Below are positions 35,222 to 44,881 of a stretch of DNA of 64,000 nt, piece after piece. Source of the stretch: JBCCXL01 sp039191605 (GTDB taxonomy: Bacteria > Acidobacteriota > Thermoanaerobaculia > Multivoradales > JAHZIX01); assembly GCA_039191605.1 (NCBI GenBank), contig JBCCXL010000001.1, positions 62,001 to 126,000 on the forward strand. Reading direction: 5' to 3'. The translations under genes and the position numbers were made by a program. The stretch's first letter is position 1. Every line of letters begins with the position of its first letter. The notes below the pieces were generated by a model. That model had not been told where the DNA came from and made no database searches. It saw only the letters and a program-made list of their open reading frames with translations.

Positions 35222-37003
35222 TCAGGGCTTGACCACGGGCTCCGTCGACCAGGCGGCGATAGCTCCCCCGGAGTCGCATTCAGGGCCGGTCTGCATCGGC
35301 AGCGGCCGAATCTCCTTATCGCCGGCGAAAGCAGCGACGAACTCGGCACCGGGCTTACCGTCTATGTTGGCGATCTTGACCTGATATCCGCGGCAACCGA
35401 GTGGTCCCCGGAGCTCCGGGGACTGCTCGACATCAAAGCCTCCGGCACCGTCGCCGAGGTAAATCACATACTCCCCTCGCTCGGTGAGGCCCACCAGATC
35501 CAGCGTGCCGTTCTCGTCCAGGTCTCCAGCAGTCAGAGCCCACTGATTGGCCCGACCATCCTTGACTACGATGGCGCGACGGGTCCACTCACCATCTTCT
35601 GACGCGAGATGAACGTCCATACCGCTGCGCCACACCTTCATCTCCCAGCTGACGTAAGTCGTCGCGATATCGGTCAACCCGTCGCGGTTGAAGTCCCCCA
35701 CCGCGACCCCCTGGATATAGGCGCGAGGCCGTAGGGTCGGCAGCTCTTGTAGGTCCCAACCTTCGTCTCCCTTACCGAGGTAGAGGACATCCTTTCGCCC
35801 CAGAGTGTGGGAGGAAATGACCGCGTCCAGCTTGCCATCATTATTGAAGTCGCCGATCTCGACATCGTCCCCGAAGGTTCCTTCTCTCTTCTCCCCTTCG
35901 TCGAGGCGTTGCCAGGTGCCGTCTCCCTGACTGAGATAAACGACCAAACCATAGGCAGTGGACTCGATAGCCCCCACCTGGTTATTGCCCTTCTGACCGA
36001 CTGGCCGGGGGCCCTCTCCCACCGCGATGATGTCTTCGAGGCCGTCGCCATTCCAGTCCCCCACTTCGATGGTTCGACTGGAGAAGCCCTCGGCGGACCC
36101 TCCAGCGCCGGGGATCTCAAGATCGAGACCCTGAGCGGCAGCGGCGAAGACCCCGGGCTCAGTCTGACGCAAAGCGTACAGCCCGCGCAGATGCCAGCCC
36201 ATGGCCAGATCCATCAGACCATCGCCATCGAAATCGCCGCCGGCGGCGTCACCGTACTCATAGGGCGCCCGGGGGTACTTCACGTCTCGCCACAGCGTCC
36301 AGTTCCCGGCGCTATCGCCAAGAACGATGCGCGGTATTGGGGACCCCTTACGCAGCGGCCCATGAAGGATGTCGAGATGACCGTCGCCGTTGATGTCCTT
36401 CAGATCGAATCCATTGCGCCAACGACCACTCTCCGGCAGGCCTTCCGAAAACCTGGTGAAGCGGACCTTGTCTACGACCCCGCCTTCGGCGACATACGTT
36501 GCAGCGATTTCATCGAGTCGCTGCTGACGCTCTGCCTCGACTTCCGCCCGAGTACGGGCGATCTCTGCCGGCTTGAAGACTTTGACGTAATAAAAGTCGT
36601 CATCCTCTCGAACCAGATCAAAGAGGAACCAGTGCTTGTAGCGAAGGCGGCCATCATCTCGCACCTCGGTCCTGGGAGCTCCCTTCGGCAACGTGGTGAC
36701 GAAATACTCTCTGCCGTCATCACCCTTCAGCCACTGACCATCTGGAGGCTCGAGCGAGCCGAGATCACGGGTGGCATCGTTGTTACCGCTGGGTTCCGCA
36801 AAGGGGTCACTCTGAGCGTCGAGGCGCTCCGCATCGAGTCCCCAGGCGAAAGCGAGGACCAGGAGAAGGGCGAGCAAGGATACGCCCCGACCGGCCGGTC
36901 TCCAAAAAGAGAGCCCGCCGCGGGTCAGCCCTCCGAGATTGGTAAGCGAAGTTCCTCCACCGTCTAGCTTGCAGTGGTCAGTAGACAAACGATGTCGATG
37001 CAT
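35222..37003 (-). CDS. Secreted FG-GAP/VCBS-repeat beta-propeller protein
   Basis: 593 residues. The signal region is RGVSLLALLLVLAFAWGLDAERLDAQ. An N-terminal segment of about 130 residues with a charged helix (EIARTRAEVEAERQQRLDEI) precedes six or seven repeats, each with a calcium-binding-type loop: DINGDGHLD, DFDGDGLMD, DWNGDGLED, DFNNDGKLD, DFNRDGLTD, DLDENGTLD. Such repeats fold as integrin-alpha-like propellers that bind ligands or glycans outside the cell. The ATG is preceded by AAAGGA. No enzymatic motif is present. It belongs to the secreted-protein island. Confidence 0.88.
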   Translation of the reverse strand: MHRHRLSTDHCKLDGGGTSLTNLGGLTRGGLSFWRPAGRGVSLLALLLVLAFAWGLDAERLDAQSDPFAEPSGNNDATRDLGSLEPPDGQWLKGDDGREYFVTTLPKGAPRTEVRDDGRLRYKHWFLFDLVREDDDFYYVKVFKPAEIARTRAEVEAERQQRLDEIAATYVAEGGVVDKVRFTRFSEGLPESGRWRNGFDLKDINGDGHLDILHGPLRKGSPIPRIVLGDSAGNWTLWRDVKYPRAPYEYGDAAGGDFDGDGLMDLAMGWHLRGLYALRQTEPGVFAAAAQGLDLEIPGAGGSAEGFSSRTIEVGDWNGDGLEDIIAVGEGPRPVGQKGNNQVGAIESTAYGLVVYLSQGDGTWQRLDEGEKREGTFGDDVEIGDFNNDGKLDAVISSHTLGRKDVLYLGKGDEGWDLQELPTLRPRAYIQGVAVGDFNRDGLTDIATTYVSWEMKVWRSGMDVHLASEDGEWTRRAIVVKDGRANQWALTAGDLDENGTLDLVGLTERGEYVIYLGDGAGGFDVEQSPELRGPLGCRGYQVKIANIDGKPGAEFVAAFAGDKEIRPLPMQTGPECDSGGAIAAWSTEPVVKP

Positions 37004-37081
37004 TCGCAGGAATCCTTTCAGAGCTCGATATCCAGTCAGCCATCATCGGGGACTGAGGCGACCGAAGGCAGGGGCGAGCGG

Positions 37082-37177
37082 AGACTGTGGCAATCGAAGA
37101 CTGTGGCAGTCGAAGGCTGAAGGGGCCAGAGGCCGAGACAGGCAAGAGTTGAGGCAGGCAAAAGCTGAGGCGGTCAG
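37082..37177. repeat. 16-bp degenerate tandem repeat, six copies
   Basis: Units start at 37082, 37098, 37114, 37130, 37146 and 37162. The first two (AGACTGTGGCAATCGA and AGACTGTGGCAGTCGA) are nearly identical and later ones decay. The array sits in the 420-bp divergent region between the FG-GAP gene and the second propeller gene; the rest of that region shows no gene. Confidence 0.7.
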
Positions 37178-37422
37178 CGATACATCGGGCGAAGTCCCCA
37201 GGCAACCCCACCGCCGGACCGAAGGAGCATCGTAACAGAGGCGTCCAAGGCCCGGCGGAATTCTCTCCCAAATATGCTGCATCAGCAAATCAAGGAGGCC
37301 TTTATCTTGTCATCGATATGTATCAATGTCATACTCCGCGGGCTCGAGAACACCCTTCATCATGTCTCGAACCCATCCGATTCCCGCCCTGCCCCCCGGG
37401 AACTGTAGGAGGATTCCTCGAT

Positions 37423-40320
37423 ATGCACCTCAGTGCTCAACTGATCGGTGAATGCCTGACTCTCATTCCAGGCATTCAAAATCGCCTTGCTGAAATACCA
37501 TGGAGACGCCGTGGGCTAGGGATAGCGTCTCTCATGCTGCCCGCCTTCATTCTGGGAAGCTCTGCTCTCTTACCTTCGAGCGCCAGCGCACAATGCAACG
37601 GCGACGACTGCGGCTTCTCCACTTGCTCCACCCCCGCATTCGCCGCGGATAGCGCGCTCTGGGGCGAGCTACAGCCCGCCGTCCCCGGACAGCTCCCCAT
37701 CAACCGGGACACCACGGGCTTCAACGGCGTGGGCAGCTTCGAGGTCAATCCTTATTGGCAATCCCTCGATCCGGAAAACGGCTGGCTCTTCTCGGTGGCC
37801 GATCTTCGCTTCCAGATTTGGGACATCACCAGCAATCCCGCCTCCCCCACCGCCGTCGAGGACGCCGCATTCTCTCAGCTGGGCCTCTCCTGGACACCGG
37901 ACGCTCACGCCTTCGACGTGTTCACGGACATCGACGCACCGGAGGGCAATAGCAACCTGGTCGCGGTCAGCGGTCGATACGGCATGGGCATGGCGGTCTT
38001 CGACACCACCGTGAAGGACAGCCCGGTAATCCGCTACCAGGATGTCGGTCTAGGCCTTGGACGCTGGGCGGACGCCGTGTACTCCACCCGCATCAACGGC
38101 CGCGACTACGCCTTCGTCGGGGCAGAGCAAGATACCGGCGGCGCCTTCGTCTACGACCTCACCGAGGCGTCCCAGCTAGGCAGCACCTGTGTCGAGCAAC
38201 AGCCCGGCGACAGCACTCCCTGCTCCAATGTCTTCCTGGGGCAGCTGGGAAGTCGCATAACAGCCTTCTATATCGACGGGGTTGGAGACTTCGTGGCGCT
38301 GAGCTCCACCGTTTTCCCCCGAGGCTTCGAGATCTGGAACGTATCGAATCCCGCCAGCCCCTCCAAGGTAATGGACGCGCTGTCGACAACGGGAGTCTAC
38401 GCACTGTCGATGTTCCTGGCCGACGGCGAGCATTACATCGCGATGCGAACCACCTCCGACTTCCGGATCTATAACGTCGAGTGCATCACCAACGGATCCT
38501 GCTCCCCCGGCAGCCCGGTATGGAGCCGCACCCTGCCGTCGATCGCGGGAGACACCATGGTGACGGATTCCATCAGCGGTGGGCAGCCCTTCCTCTACAT
38601 CGGCACCGATAGCTGGTGCATCGACGGCAATCAGCACGAGTGGGTCTACGACGTATCGAACCCCGCCAACCCGAGAGACATCACGCCTCCGAACACGTCG
38701 GTGGTCAACGGGGAAAGCGTCTCCTATTGGGGCTGGTACTACCGCCCCAACGGCGTGCACGGCTTCAACCGAGTCAAGCCCCGGATGGCCAAGTTTGCCG
38801 GCGACTATCTCTACCGCGCGGCGAACTCCATTCTCGACGTTCACCAGAGAGTGGGCGTGACGGCGCCGACGGCGAATTTCGATTGGTCTCCTAACCTCGT
38901 CTATCCCGGAACCCTGATCGACTTCAACGACCTCAGCCAAGGGGCTCCCAGCAGCTGGGCCTGGACCTTCTCGCCGGACGGCAACCCCGGCTCGTCGAAT
39001 GCCCGCAACCCGTCTGGAGTCGCCTTCCCCAGCACCGGCACCAAGACCATCAGCCTGACGGCCTCGAATAGCGCCGGAAACGATAGCGAGAGCATGAACC
39101 TCGAGGTGCTTTCCCCAGACCCCGTAGTGGCCAGCGTCTCGGCGAGCCCGAACCCCGCGCTACTCTGCCAGCCGATCACCTTTACCGCCCAGGGAGTCAC
39201 CGGCCAGCCGCCGCTGGAATTCGCCTGGCGCATTCTCCAGGACGGCACTGAGATCGACACCGGTGGAGACGTCAACCCCTTCGTCTGGACCTCCGGCCCC
39301 GGCGCCTCTACCGCCGCGACCTTCACGGCGGAAGTCACGGTGAGTAACGGTGGCGCCAACGACGCGGTGCGCACTAGCCCCGGAGTCAGCCTCCAGCCCC
39401 TCGCCGCGCTCCCCGCCGCGGGCACCTTCACGCCGACCTACGTCGGAGCGCCGGATCCACCGACTCAGCCGGAGGTCCAATTCCAGCTCAACGTCGCCGG
39501 CGCGACGGAATGGAATTGGGATTTCGGCGACGGTAGCGGCTTCCAGGGCTGGACCTCGGACCCCGTCTCCGGCCCCAATCCGACCTTCACCTACCAATTC
39601 GCTGGTATCTACTCCGTACAGGTCCAGGTTCGCAATTGCGCCGAGGGAGCGCGCACCAGCGCCACCCTAGAGCTGGACATGACCAACTCGACGCCTCTGA
39701 TCGCTGACTTCGAACCGCAGATCTTCTTCTGTCAGCCCCCCATCTGCCAGGCGGACACCAACGACCCGATCACCTTCACCGACAAGTCCTCCGGCAGTCC
39801 TCAATCCTGGGACTACGACTGGAACGGCGACGGCAACTTCGAAGACACCGATAACGCTGCGGCGGTGACCTCTCACAGCTACAGCTCTGCCGGCGTCTAT
39901 CGCCCTCGCCTTCGAGTTCGCAGGCCCGGCATCGAAGATATCGACACCACCGACGTGCTGATCAACGTCGGCGGACAGGCCCTCGATCCGCGCCTTCAGA
40001 TCACCGGCGCTACCAACGTGCAGGTCGGCGACGAAACCGACTTCTTTGCCATCGGCTTCGACTGTCTGTACGCGGTAGACGGCTGGAGCTGGAGCACGGA
40101 CGGTGGCGGCGCCTCGACGAACGGGCCCGACATTTCCCTCAGCTGGAGTTCTCCTGGAGTCAAGACCGTCGAAGTCACCAACTCCGGCTGCGCTGGCATT
40201 ACCGGCGAGCTGACGGTCAACGTCAACGGCACTCCTCCAGAGGAGCTCTTCGTCGATGGCTTCGAGACCGGCACTGTGGATCAATGGACCCTCCATGTCG
40301 GAGGGGATCCGGGCCCCTAA
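37423..40320 (+). CDS. Secreted beta-propeller/PKD-domain protein (paralogue)
   Basis: 965 residues. AGGAGG lies 11 bases before the ATG at 37423; an upstream in-frame start lacks this. The signal peptide ends near LPSSASAQ. Residues about 65-500 match the propeller domain of the 1607-residue protein (for example NPYWQSLDPENGWLFSVADL, KGFEIW-type strands, GWYYRPNGVHGFNRVKPR). PKD-like domains follow (WNWDFGDGSGF; WDYDWNGDGNFED). The C terminus ends with ELFVDGFETGTVDQW, resembling the DGFESGD.S.W tail that closes many secreted proteins and may be a sorting or processing signal. It is followed by a very strong terminator. Probably a surface adhesin or matrix protein. Confidence 0.88.
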   Translation: MHLSAQLIGECLTLIPGIQNRLAEIPWRRRGLGIASLMLPAFILGSSALLPSSASAQCNGDDCGFSTCSTPAFAADSALWGELQPAVPGQLPINRDTTGFNGVGSFEVNPYWQSLDPENGWLFSVADLRFQIWDITSNPASPTAVEDAAFSQLGLSWTPDAHAFDVFTDIDAPEGNSNLVAVSGRYGMGMAVFDTTVKDSPVIRYQDVGLGLGRWADAVYSTRINGRDYAFVGAEQDTGGAFVYDLTEASQLGSTCVEQQPGDSTPCSNVFLGQLGSRITAFYIDGVGDFVALSSTVFPRGFEIWNVSNPASPSKVMDALSTTGVYALSMFLADGEHYIAMRTTSDFRIYNVECITNGSCSPGSPVWSRTLPSIAGDTMVTDSISGGQPFLYIGTDSWCIDGNQHEWVYDVSNPANPRDITPPNTSVVNGESVSYWGWYYRPNGVHGFNRVKPRMAKFAGDYLYRAANSILDVHQRVGVTAPTANFDWSPNLVYPGTLIDFNDLSQGAPSSWAWTFSPDGNPGSSNARNPSGVAFPSTGTKTISLTASNSAGNDSESMNLEVLSPDPVVASVSASPNPALLCQPITFTAQGVTGQPPLEFAWRILQDGTEIDTGGDVNPFVWTSGPGASTAATFTAEVTVSNGGANDAVRTSPGVSLQPLAALPAAGTFTPTYVGAPDPPTQPEVQFQLNVAGATEWNWDFGDGSGFQGWTSDPVSGPNPTFTYQFAGIYSVQVQVRNCAEGARTSATLELDMTNSTPLIADFEPQIFFCQPPICQADTNDPITFTDKSSGSPQSWDYDWNGDGNFEDTDNAAAVTSHSYSSAGVYRPRLRVRRPGIEDIDTTDVLINVGGQALDPRLQITGATNVQVGDETDFFAIGFDCLYAVDGWSWSTDGGGASTNGPDISLSWSSPGVKTVEVTNSGCAGITGELTVNVNGTPPEELFVDGFETGTVDQWTLHVGGDPGP

Positions 40321-40366
40321 GCGGGCACCTATTCCAGGAGCGCTAAAAACTCCCGCAATCCTGAAG

Positions 40367-40408
40367 CTCCCCGCGGACGCGAACTCGCGTCCGCGGGGAG
40401 TTTTCTTT
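40367..40408 (+). terminator. Strong Rho-independent terminator
   Basis: A near-perfect stem of about 14-15 bp (CTCCCCGCGGACGCG paired with CGCGTCCGCGGGGAG) is followed by TTTTCTTTT. It lies 47 bp after the propeller/PKD gene. Confidence 0.92.
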
Positions 40409-40566
40409 TGCCCCCACCAATCCCTCGGTCCTAAATCTTGCGCCTCCTTTTTCGGGTCGCTGTTACGATTTCCGCCGGCCATCGCCTAGATCATCGAAGC
40501 AGCCAGATCTCCAAGAGCCCCACAACCTCTGTGGCGGCGTCACCTCTCTTCAGGAGCAGATTCCCG

Positions 40567-42078
40567 ATGTCAATTCAGCCGACTTGCTCTCGATTGCTAC
40601 GCCCCAAGGCACATCAATGGCTCTCGATGTCCCTTGCGGCGCTGGCGACCACCGTGCTGCTGGGCTGCGGAGGCGACGCCCCGGTAGATACCGCCTCAAA
40701 TCAGGCGCCGGGGGGCGAGGACGGCGCCCAATCCGTCCCCGCAGACTGCGGCAACGGCGAATGCACTTTCTCCGACTGCCACACCCCTGCCTTCGGCGCC
40801 GACCAGGCTCTTTGGGGCAGCCTTCAGCCGACGGATACCGGCAAGCTGCCGGCGAGCCGCGACACGACCTCCTATTCCGGCAACGGCAACTTTGAGATCA
40901 ACCCATGGTGGCAGGCCCTCGATGCCGAGGGAGGCTGGATCTTCACCGTGGCCAACCTCCGGCTTCAAACTTGGAACACCCAGCCGAACCCTGGAAATCC
41001 GACCCGCACCTTCGACAAGGGTTTCTCCCAGCTCGGCCTCACCTGGACTCCCGATGCCCACGCCTTCGATGTCTTCCAAGACATCGACGCCCCACCGGGC
41101 AATGACTCCCTCTTCGCCCTGGTGGGCGGCTACGGGGTCGGCGTTGCGGTCTATGACTCCGAAAACAAAGCGAGCCCGCTCCTGCGCTACCAGGATGTCG
41201 GGCTAGGCACCGGTCGCTGGGCCTACCGCGTAGCCACCGGCACGATCGGAGGTCAGAACGTCGCCTTCGTTGGAGCCCGCCAGGGAACCGGAGGGGTTTT
41301 TGCCTACGACCTCGACAAGGCCGTCGCCCTGAACACGATCTGTACCGATCGCCAGCCCTCTGAGGATCCATCTCCTTGCCCCGGGGTCTTCCTCGGCCAA
41401 GTGGGCGATCGCAAGATCGCCTGGGATCTCAGCCTCGCAGGCAACTATCTCGCCGTCACCTCGAGCTTCTCCACCAAGGGCTTCGAGATCTACGACGTCT
41501 CCAACCCGGCAGCGCCGGTCAGCGTTTTCCACGGCCTCGACACCGAGAACACCTACGCCGTCGCCCTTTGGTCGGCCGAGATTAACGGCAGCGAGGGTTA
41601 TGCCATCACGGTACAGACCGACCGTGAGCTGCGGACCTACGACCTCTCCTGCTTGAGCAACGGGGCGAACTGCAGTCTCGGAGCTCCGCTATGGACCCAA
41701 TCTCCTCCCTCCGGTGCGCCGCCCGCCAGCAATGCCCAGCTCACGGTGACCGCCGCCACCTCGTCCGCCCCGCCTTACCTCTACTCTGGCTACAACGTCG
41801 ACTGCCTCAAGGGGGATCAATTCGAATGGCTCTTCGACGTCTCTGACCCCGCCACGCCACGGGACCTGACGCCTCCTGGAACTCAAGTCGTCGACGGACA
41901 GGCCATCAGTTATTGGGGTTGGTACTACCGCCCCAGCGGCCAGTTTGGATTCAACCGGGTCCAGCCGCGCCGGGGCAAGGTCAGCGAAGGCTACTTCTAC
42001 CGCGCCGCGGAGTCGATCTTCGACATTCACCAGATTGTTGACAACACGACCGCGGCCGATCCGGCAGCAACCGAATAA
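40567..42078 (+). CDS. Propeller-only lipoprotein (paralogue)
   Basis: 503 residues. The start ATG at 40567 has AGGAG upstream. The N-terminal hydrophobic stretch ends in a lipobox (TTVLLGCGG), so it is probably lipid-anchored, unlike the two larger paralogues. The rest is the shared propeller domain (NPWWQALDAEGGWIFTVANL, KGFEIYDVSNPAAPV, YWGWYYRPSGQFGFNRVQPR) with no PKD domains. It may be a membrane-attached partner or decoy of the larger forms; this is inferred from domain loss. It ends 93 bp before a strong terminator. Confidence 0.87.
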   Translation: MSIQPTCSRLLRPKAHQWLSMSLAALATTVLLGCGGDAPVDTASNQAPGGEDGAQSVPADCGNGECTFSDCHTPAFGADQALWGSLQPTDTGKLPASRDTTSYSGNGNFEINPWWQALDAEGGWIFTVANLRLQTWNTQPNPGNPTRTFDKGFSQLGLTWTPDAHAFDVFQDIDAPPGNDSLFALVGGYGVGVAVYDSENKASPLLRYQDVGLGTGRWAYRVATGTIGGQNVAFVGARQGTGGVFAYDLDKAVALNTICTDRQPSEDPSPCPGVFLGQVGDRKIAWDLSLAGNYLAVTSSFSTKGFEIYDVSNPAAPVSVFHGLDTENTYAVALWSAEINGSEGYAITVQTDRELRTYDLSCLSNGANCSLGAPLWTQSPPSGAPPASNAQLTVTAATSSAPPYLYSGYNVDCLKGDQFEWLFDVSDPATPRDLTPPGTQVVDGQAISYWGWYYRPSGQFGFNRVQPRRGKVSEGYFYRAAESIFDIHQIVDNTTAADPAATE

Positions 42079-42170
42079 GTCGAATCATCAGAGCCAAAGC
42101 CACCAGCCTGCGCTGGGACTCGAGGCTCCGAATCTCGGTGCAACGATTCTCGAAGCGCCGAGCTTCGAAG

Positions 42171-42228
42171 GGAAGGCGCCTTGCTTAGGTGAGCTGACTC
42201 ACCAAGGCGCCTTCCTTTTTGCTTTTTT
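42171..42228 (+). terminator. Strong Rho-independent terminator
   Basis: GGAAGGCGCCTTG (42171-42183) pairs with CAAGGCGCCTTCC (42203-42215), then TTTTTGCTTTTTT. It separates the rightward lipoprotein gene from the convergent permease gene. Confidence 0.92.
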
Positions 42229-42269
42229 GGGCTCCCACCTTGCCCATTTCACAGACTGGGGCGAGGGGC

Positions 42270-43043
42270 TCAGATCTCGTCGGCAAAGGTAGCCCGCAGC
42301 CGGCGGAAGAGCCACCAGCCGCCCAAGAGCAGCACCAGAGAGAAGATGATCAAGTAGATCGTGCCAGGAGGCAGACCGGGCTCCGTGCTGCCGAGAAAGG
42401 CCGCGCGGTAGAGCCCCACCAGGGGAGTCAAGGGATTGATATCGATATAGGGCCGGTAATCGTCCGGCACGAGGCTGACGGGGTAGACGATGGGAGTGAA
42501 GTAAAACCACCCCATCATGAACATCCCAACAAATTGCGCCGTGTCGCGGAAAAAGACGTGAACCGACGCCAGAATCATCCCCAACCCGAGGGTCAGAGCC
42601 ACCTGCACCGGAAGCGCCAAGAGCAGCAGGGGAAGACTGACCACCGAGAGCTCTCCCAACCACACCAAGACCACAACAAAGATCAAGGCGGCGATGGCCT
42701 CATGGAGCAGCGCTGCCAGCGTGACGGCCCCCACCAGCAGCTCCGAGGGAAAGGAAAGCTTCTTCACTAAGGCCGCATTCTCGGTGATCGCCGTCGCCGA
42801 CCGAGTGACGCCCTCTGATAGGGCCGTCCAGGGCAACAGACCGCAGAAGAGAAAGATCCCGAAGCTATCGGTCCGCTCCCCAACCGGCGAGATCTTCATC
42901 ACCGTGGAGAACACGAAGGTAAAGAGCAGCAATTGCCAGAGCGGCTGAACGAAGGACCATAGAAAGCCGAGCACCGAGCCTGCATATCGAGCAGCAAAAT
43001 CACGGCGCACCAATTCGCGCAGCAGGAAGATTTCCCGACTCAT
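42270..43043 (-). CDS. wzm: Polysaccharide ABC exporter permease, Wzm (ABC-2) type
   Basis: 257 residues with about six membrane segments. The N-terminal REIFLLRELVRRDFAARYAGSVLG amphipathic helix, WSFVQPLWQLLLFTFVFS, and the PLTPLVGLYRAAFLG region are those of Wzm/TagG permeases. It would form the channel with a Wzt ATPase. The likely partner ATPase gene is at 26305-27612 on the same strand; normally the two genes touch. 234 bp without a gene follow upstream. Confidence 0.9.
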   Translation of the reverse strand: MSREIFLLRELVRRDFAARYAGSVLGFLWSFVQPLWQLLLFTFVFSTVMKISPVGERTDSFGIFLFCGLLPWTALSEGVTRSATAITENAALVKKLSFPSELLVGAVTLAALLHEAIAALIFVVVLVWLGELSVVSLPLLLLALPVQVALTLGLGMILASVHVFFRDTAQFVGMFMMGWFYFTPIVYPVSLVPDDYRPYIDINPLTPLVGLYRAAFLGSTEPGLPPGTIYLIIFSLVLLLGGWWLFRRLRATFADEI

Positions 43044-43277
43044 GCTTCAATTTCCTCGAATTGCAGGCTGAGAACGGTAGGCAGAAGATGCATTGCTGAG
43101 CGGCTACAGCACCGCCAGGGGGAAACGTCGACCGATCGATACACACGGACAAACAAAGCGACCGGCTCAAGACAGGCTCAGAGACCGGGGAGAACAACTC
43201 TCCCTCGGCAGGCTCCCGCGAGCAACCCCCTCAAAGCAATCGATGGATCAATCGGCGCGTATCGAAGCGCTGAACCG

Positions 43278-44741
43278 TCAGCGGCCCTCGATACGCTCTC
43301 GCACCATTTCTTTCAGGCGCTCGAGATCCTGATCATCGTCGTGCAGCAAGACGTGGGCTTCGCTCCAGGCGGCCCCCTCCTCGCTCTCCCGGTAGCGCAA
43401 GCCGTCCTGCTCTTCCCACACCACCGCAACCTGAGCACCATCGCCGGAGACGATCAGATCTGGCTGCTGTCCGCTCTTGGGAATGGTGAGGTCCGAAATT
43501 AACCTCACCGCCACCAGATGCGGATCACTATCGCCCTCTAGCGGCCCGGCATCATCTTCCACCCCAGCGCCGACATAGAGCATCGTCGGCGTCGCCGGAA
43601 GCACCTTGCGATGGAGAACGTCGCGCCCAAAGTACGAGCTACCGATCTCGATCACCATGTTGCCGACCAGGTCTCCCAACGCTTCGAGCACGATCCCCGG
43701 CCCCCCAGGGCCAGAAGAGCCATTGCCCGCGGCGACCACCGCCGCGTGGACCTCTGCCGCCATGTAATTCACCAGGCTGTCGTGAAATTGGTGTCGACCG
43801 ATCTCGATCACCATGTTGCCGACCACCTGGCCAAGGGCTTCCAAATCTCCAGGGGCCGTGCCCGCGGCTTCGTCGATCACTCGCTGCCGCATGGTGCGCG
43901 CTAGAGAACCGACTCCCCCAGGAATCACCTGTGCTTCCGCGGTGAGCAGGCGGCCGGTGCCGGGGTTGAAGAAACCCACCACGACGGAAGCCGGAACGGA
44001 ACCGTCCACCACGACTAGGGAAGCGGAGAGGTCAGGGCCCTGAGCTCCCTTGTCTGGATTGGGATCGAGCGCCGCCAAATCCACGATTTGGGTATCGCCG
44101 ACCCATCGCCCGTTACGCAGCACCAGCGGCGCGTAGCGCACCTTCTCTCCTTCGTTCCCCTGCGCTTCTTCAGCCCAGAAGACGTGGAGCACAGTGCGGC
44201 GGACCGTACGATTGTCGGTGGTCGCGAGGTAACGATCCCGAGTGACCCGCAGACGCGGCGAACCGACCAGGGCGTGATCCGCTCGCACCGAGATGGGGTC
44301 CCGCCAAACCTCGTGATCAAAGGCTCTCACCCGAATCAGGGATCGCTTGCTGGAGCGACTTTCCCAAAGCACGTACACCGAGTCGCTGGGAGCGTCCAAT
44401 ACCAGGCTAGCACCGCGATCCCAGGCGGTATCGGCGGTCCCGGGAACCAGCAGCTGGCGCACCTCACCATCCACCTCCGTCAGGCGCAAGGCGAGCACCG
44501 AGCGACCTACCGGAGCCGACTGCCCCTCCGGGAAGAGATCTCCGTAGCGGCCTTCCAGAATCTCGTAGATCCGGCCTTCGGAATCCAGCAGCGCGGTGCG
44601 CGCCGGCTCTGCCGTCGCCGCTCCGGGAGCGAAAGCCAACAGCAGAGTCATCAGCAGAGTCGCTACGCCCAAGGTCGCGGACAGGCTCCTGGGGAGGCCA
44701 GCGCGGCGGATCATGAGCTGCGGGAGATGTGAGTAGTGCAT
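43278..44741 (-). CDS. Secreted protein with GNMVIEIG repeats (paralogue of 48004-49389)
   Basis: 487 residues. The signal peptide (TLGVATLLMTLLLAFAPGAATA) is followed by an Asp/Val-rich beta domain: GRIYEILEGRYGDLF, VYVLWESRSSKRSLIRV, GSPRLRVTRDRY. A central segment has ALGQVVGNMVIEIGRH and ALGDLVGNMVIEIGSS, two copies 52 codons apart and preserved at DNA level. The C-terminal strand is VAVVWEEQDGLRYRESEEG. The whole layout matches the protein at 48004-49389, and both follow a TPR gene. No known family was recognised. Alternative ATG at 44714. Probably exported to the periplasm or beyond. Confidence 0.82.
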   Translation of the reverse strand: MHYSHLPQLMIRRAGLPRSLSATLGVATLLMTLLLAFAPGAATAEPARTALLDSEGRIYEILEGRYGDLFPEGQSAPVGRSVLALRLTEVDGEVRQLLVPGTADTAWDRGASLVLDAPSDSVYVLWESRSSKRSLIRVRAFDHEVWRDPISVRADHALVGSPRLRVTRDRYLATTDNRTVRRTVLHVFWAEEAQGNEGEKVRYAPLVLRNGRWVGDTQIVDLAALDPNPDKGAQGPDLSASLVVVDGSVPASVVVGFFNPGTGRLLTAEAQVIPGGVGSLARTMRQRVIDEAAGTAPGDLEALGQVVGNMVIEIGRHQFHDSLVNYMAAEVHAAVVAAGNGSSGPGGPGIVLEALGDLVGNMVIEIGSSYFGRDVLHRKVLPATPTMLYVGAGVEDDAGPLEGDSDPHLVAVRLISDLTIPKSGQQPDLIVSGDGAQVAVVWEEQDGLRYRESEEGAAWSEAHVLLHDDDQDLERLKEMVRERIEGR

Positions 44742-44881
44742 AGTCCGAGTGCCTTGTTGAGGGGCGTCAATCCGGGAGGGATATCGTTCGATTCTTCAGT
44801 CTGCGCTTCGATGATTGGGAGAGCGCTCCAAAGCGCCGTCATTCCCTAGAGACGATCTCCTAGATGCTCTAGGCGAAACGC

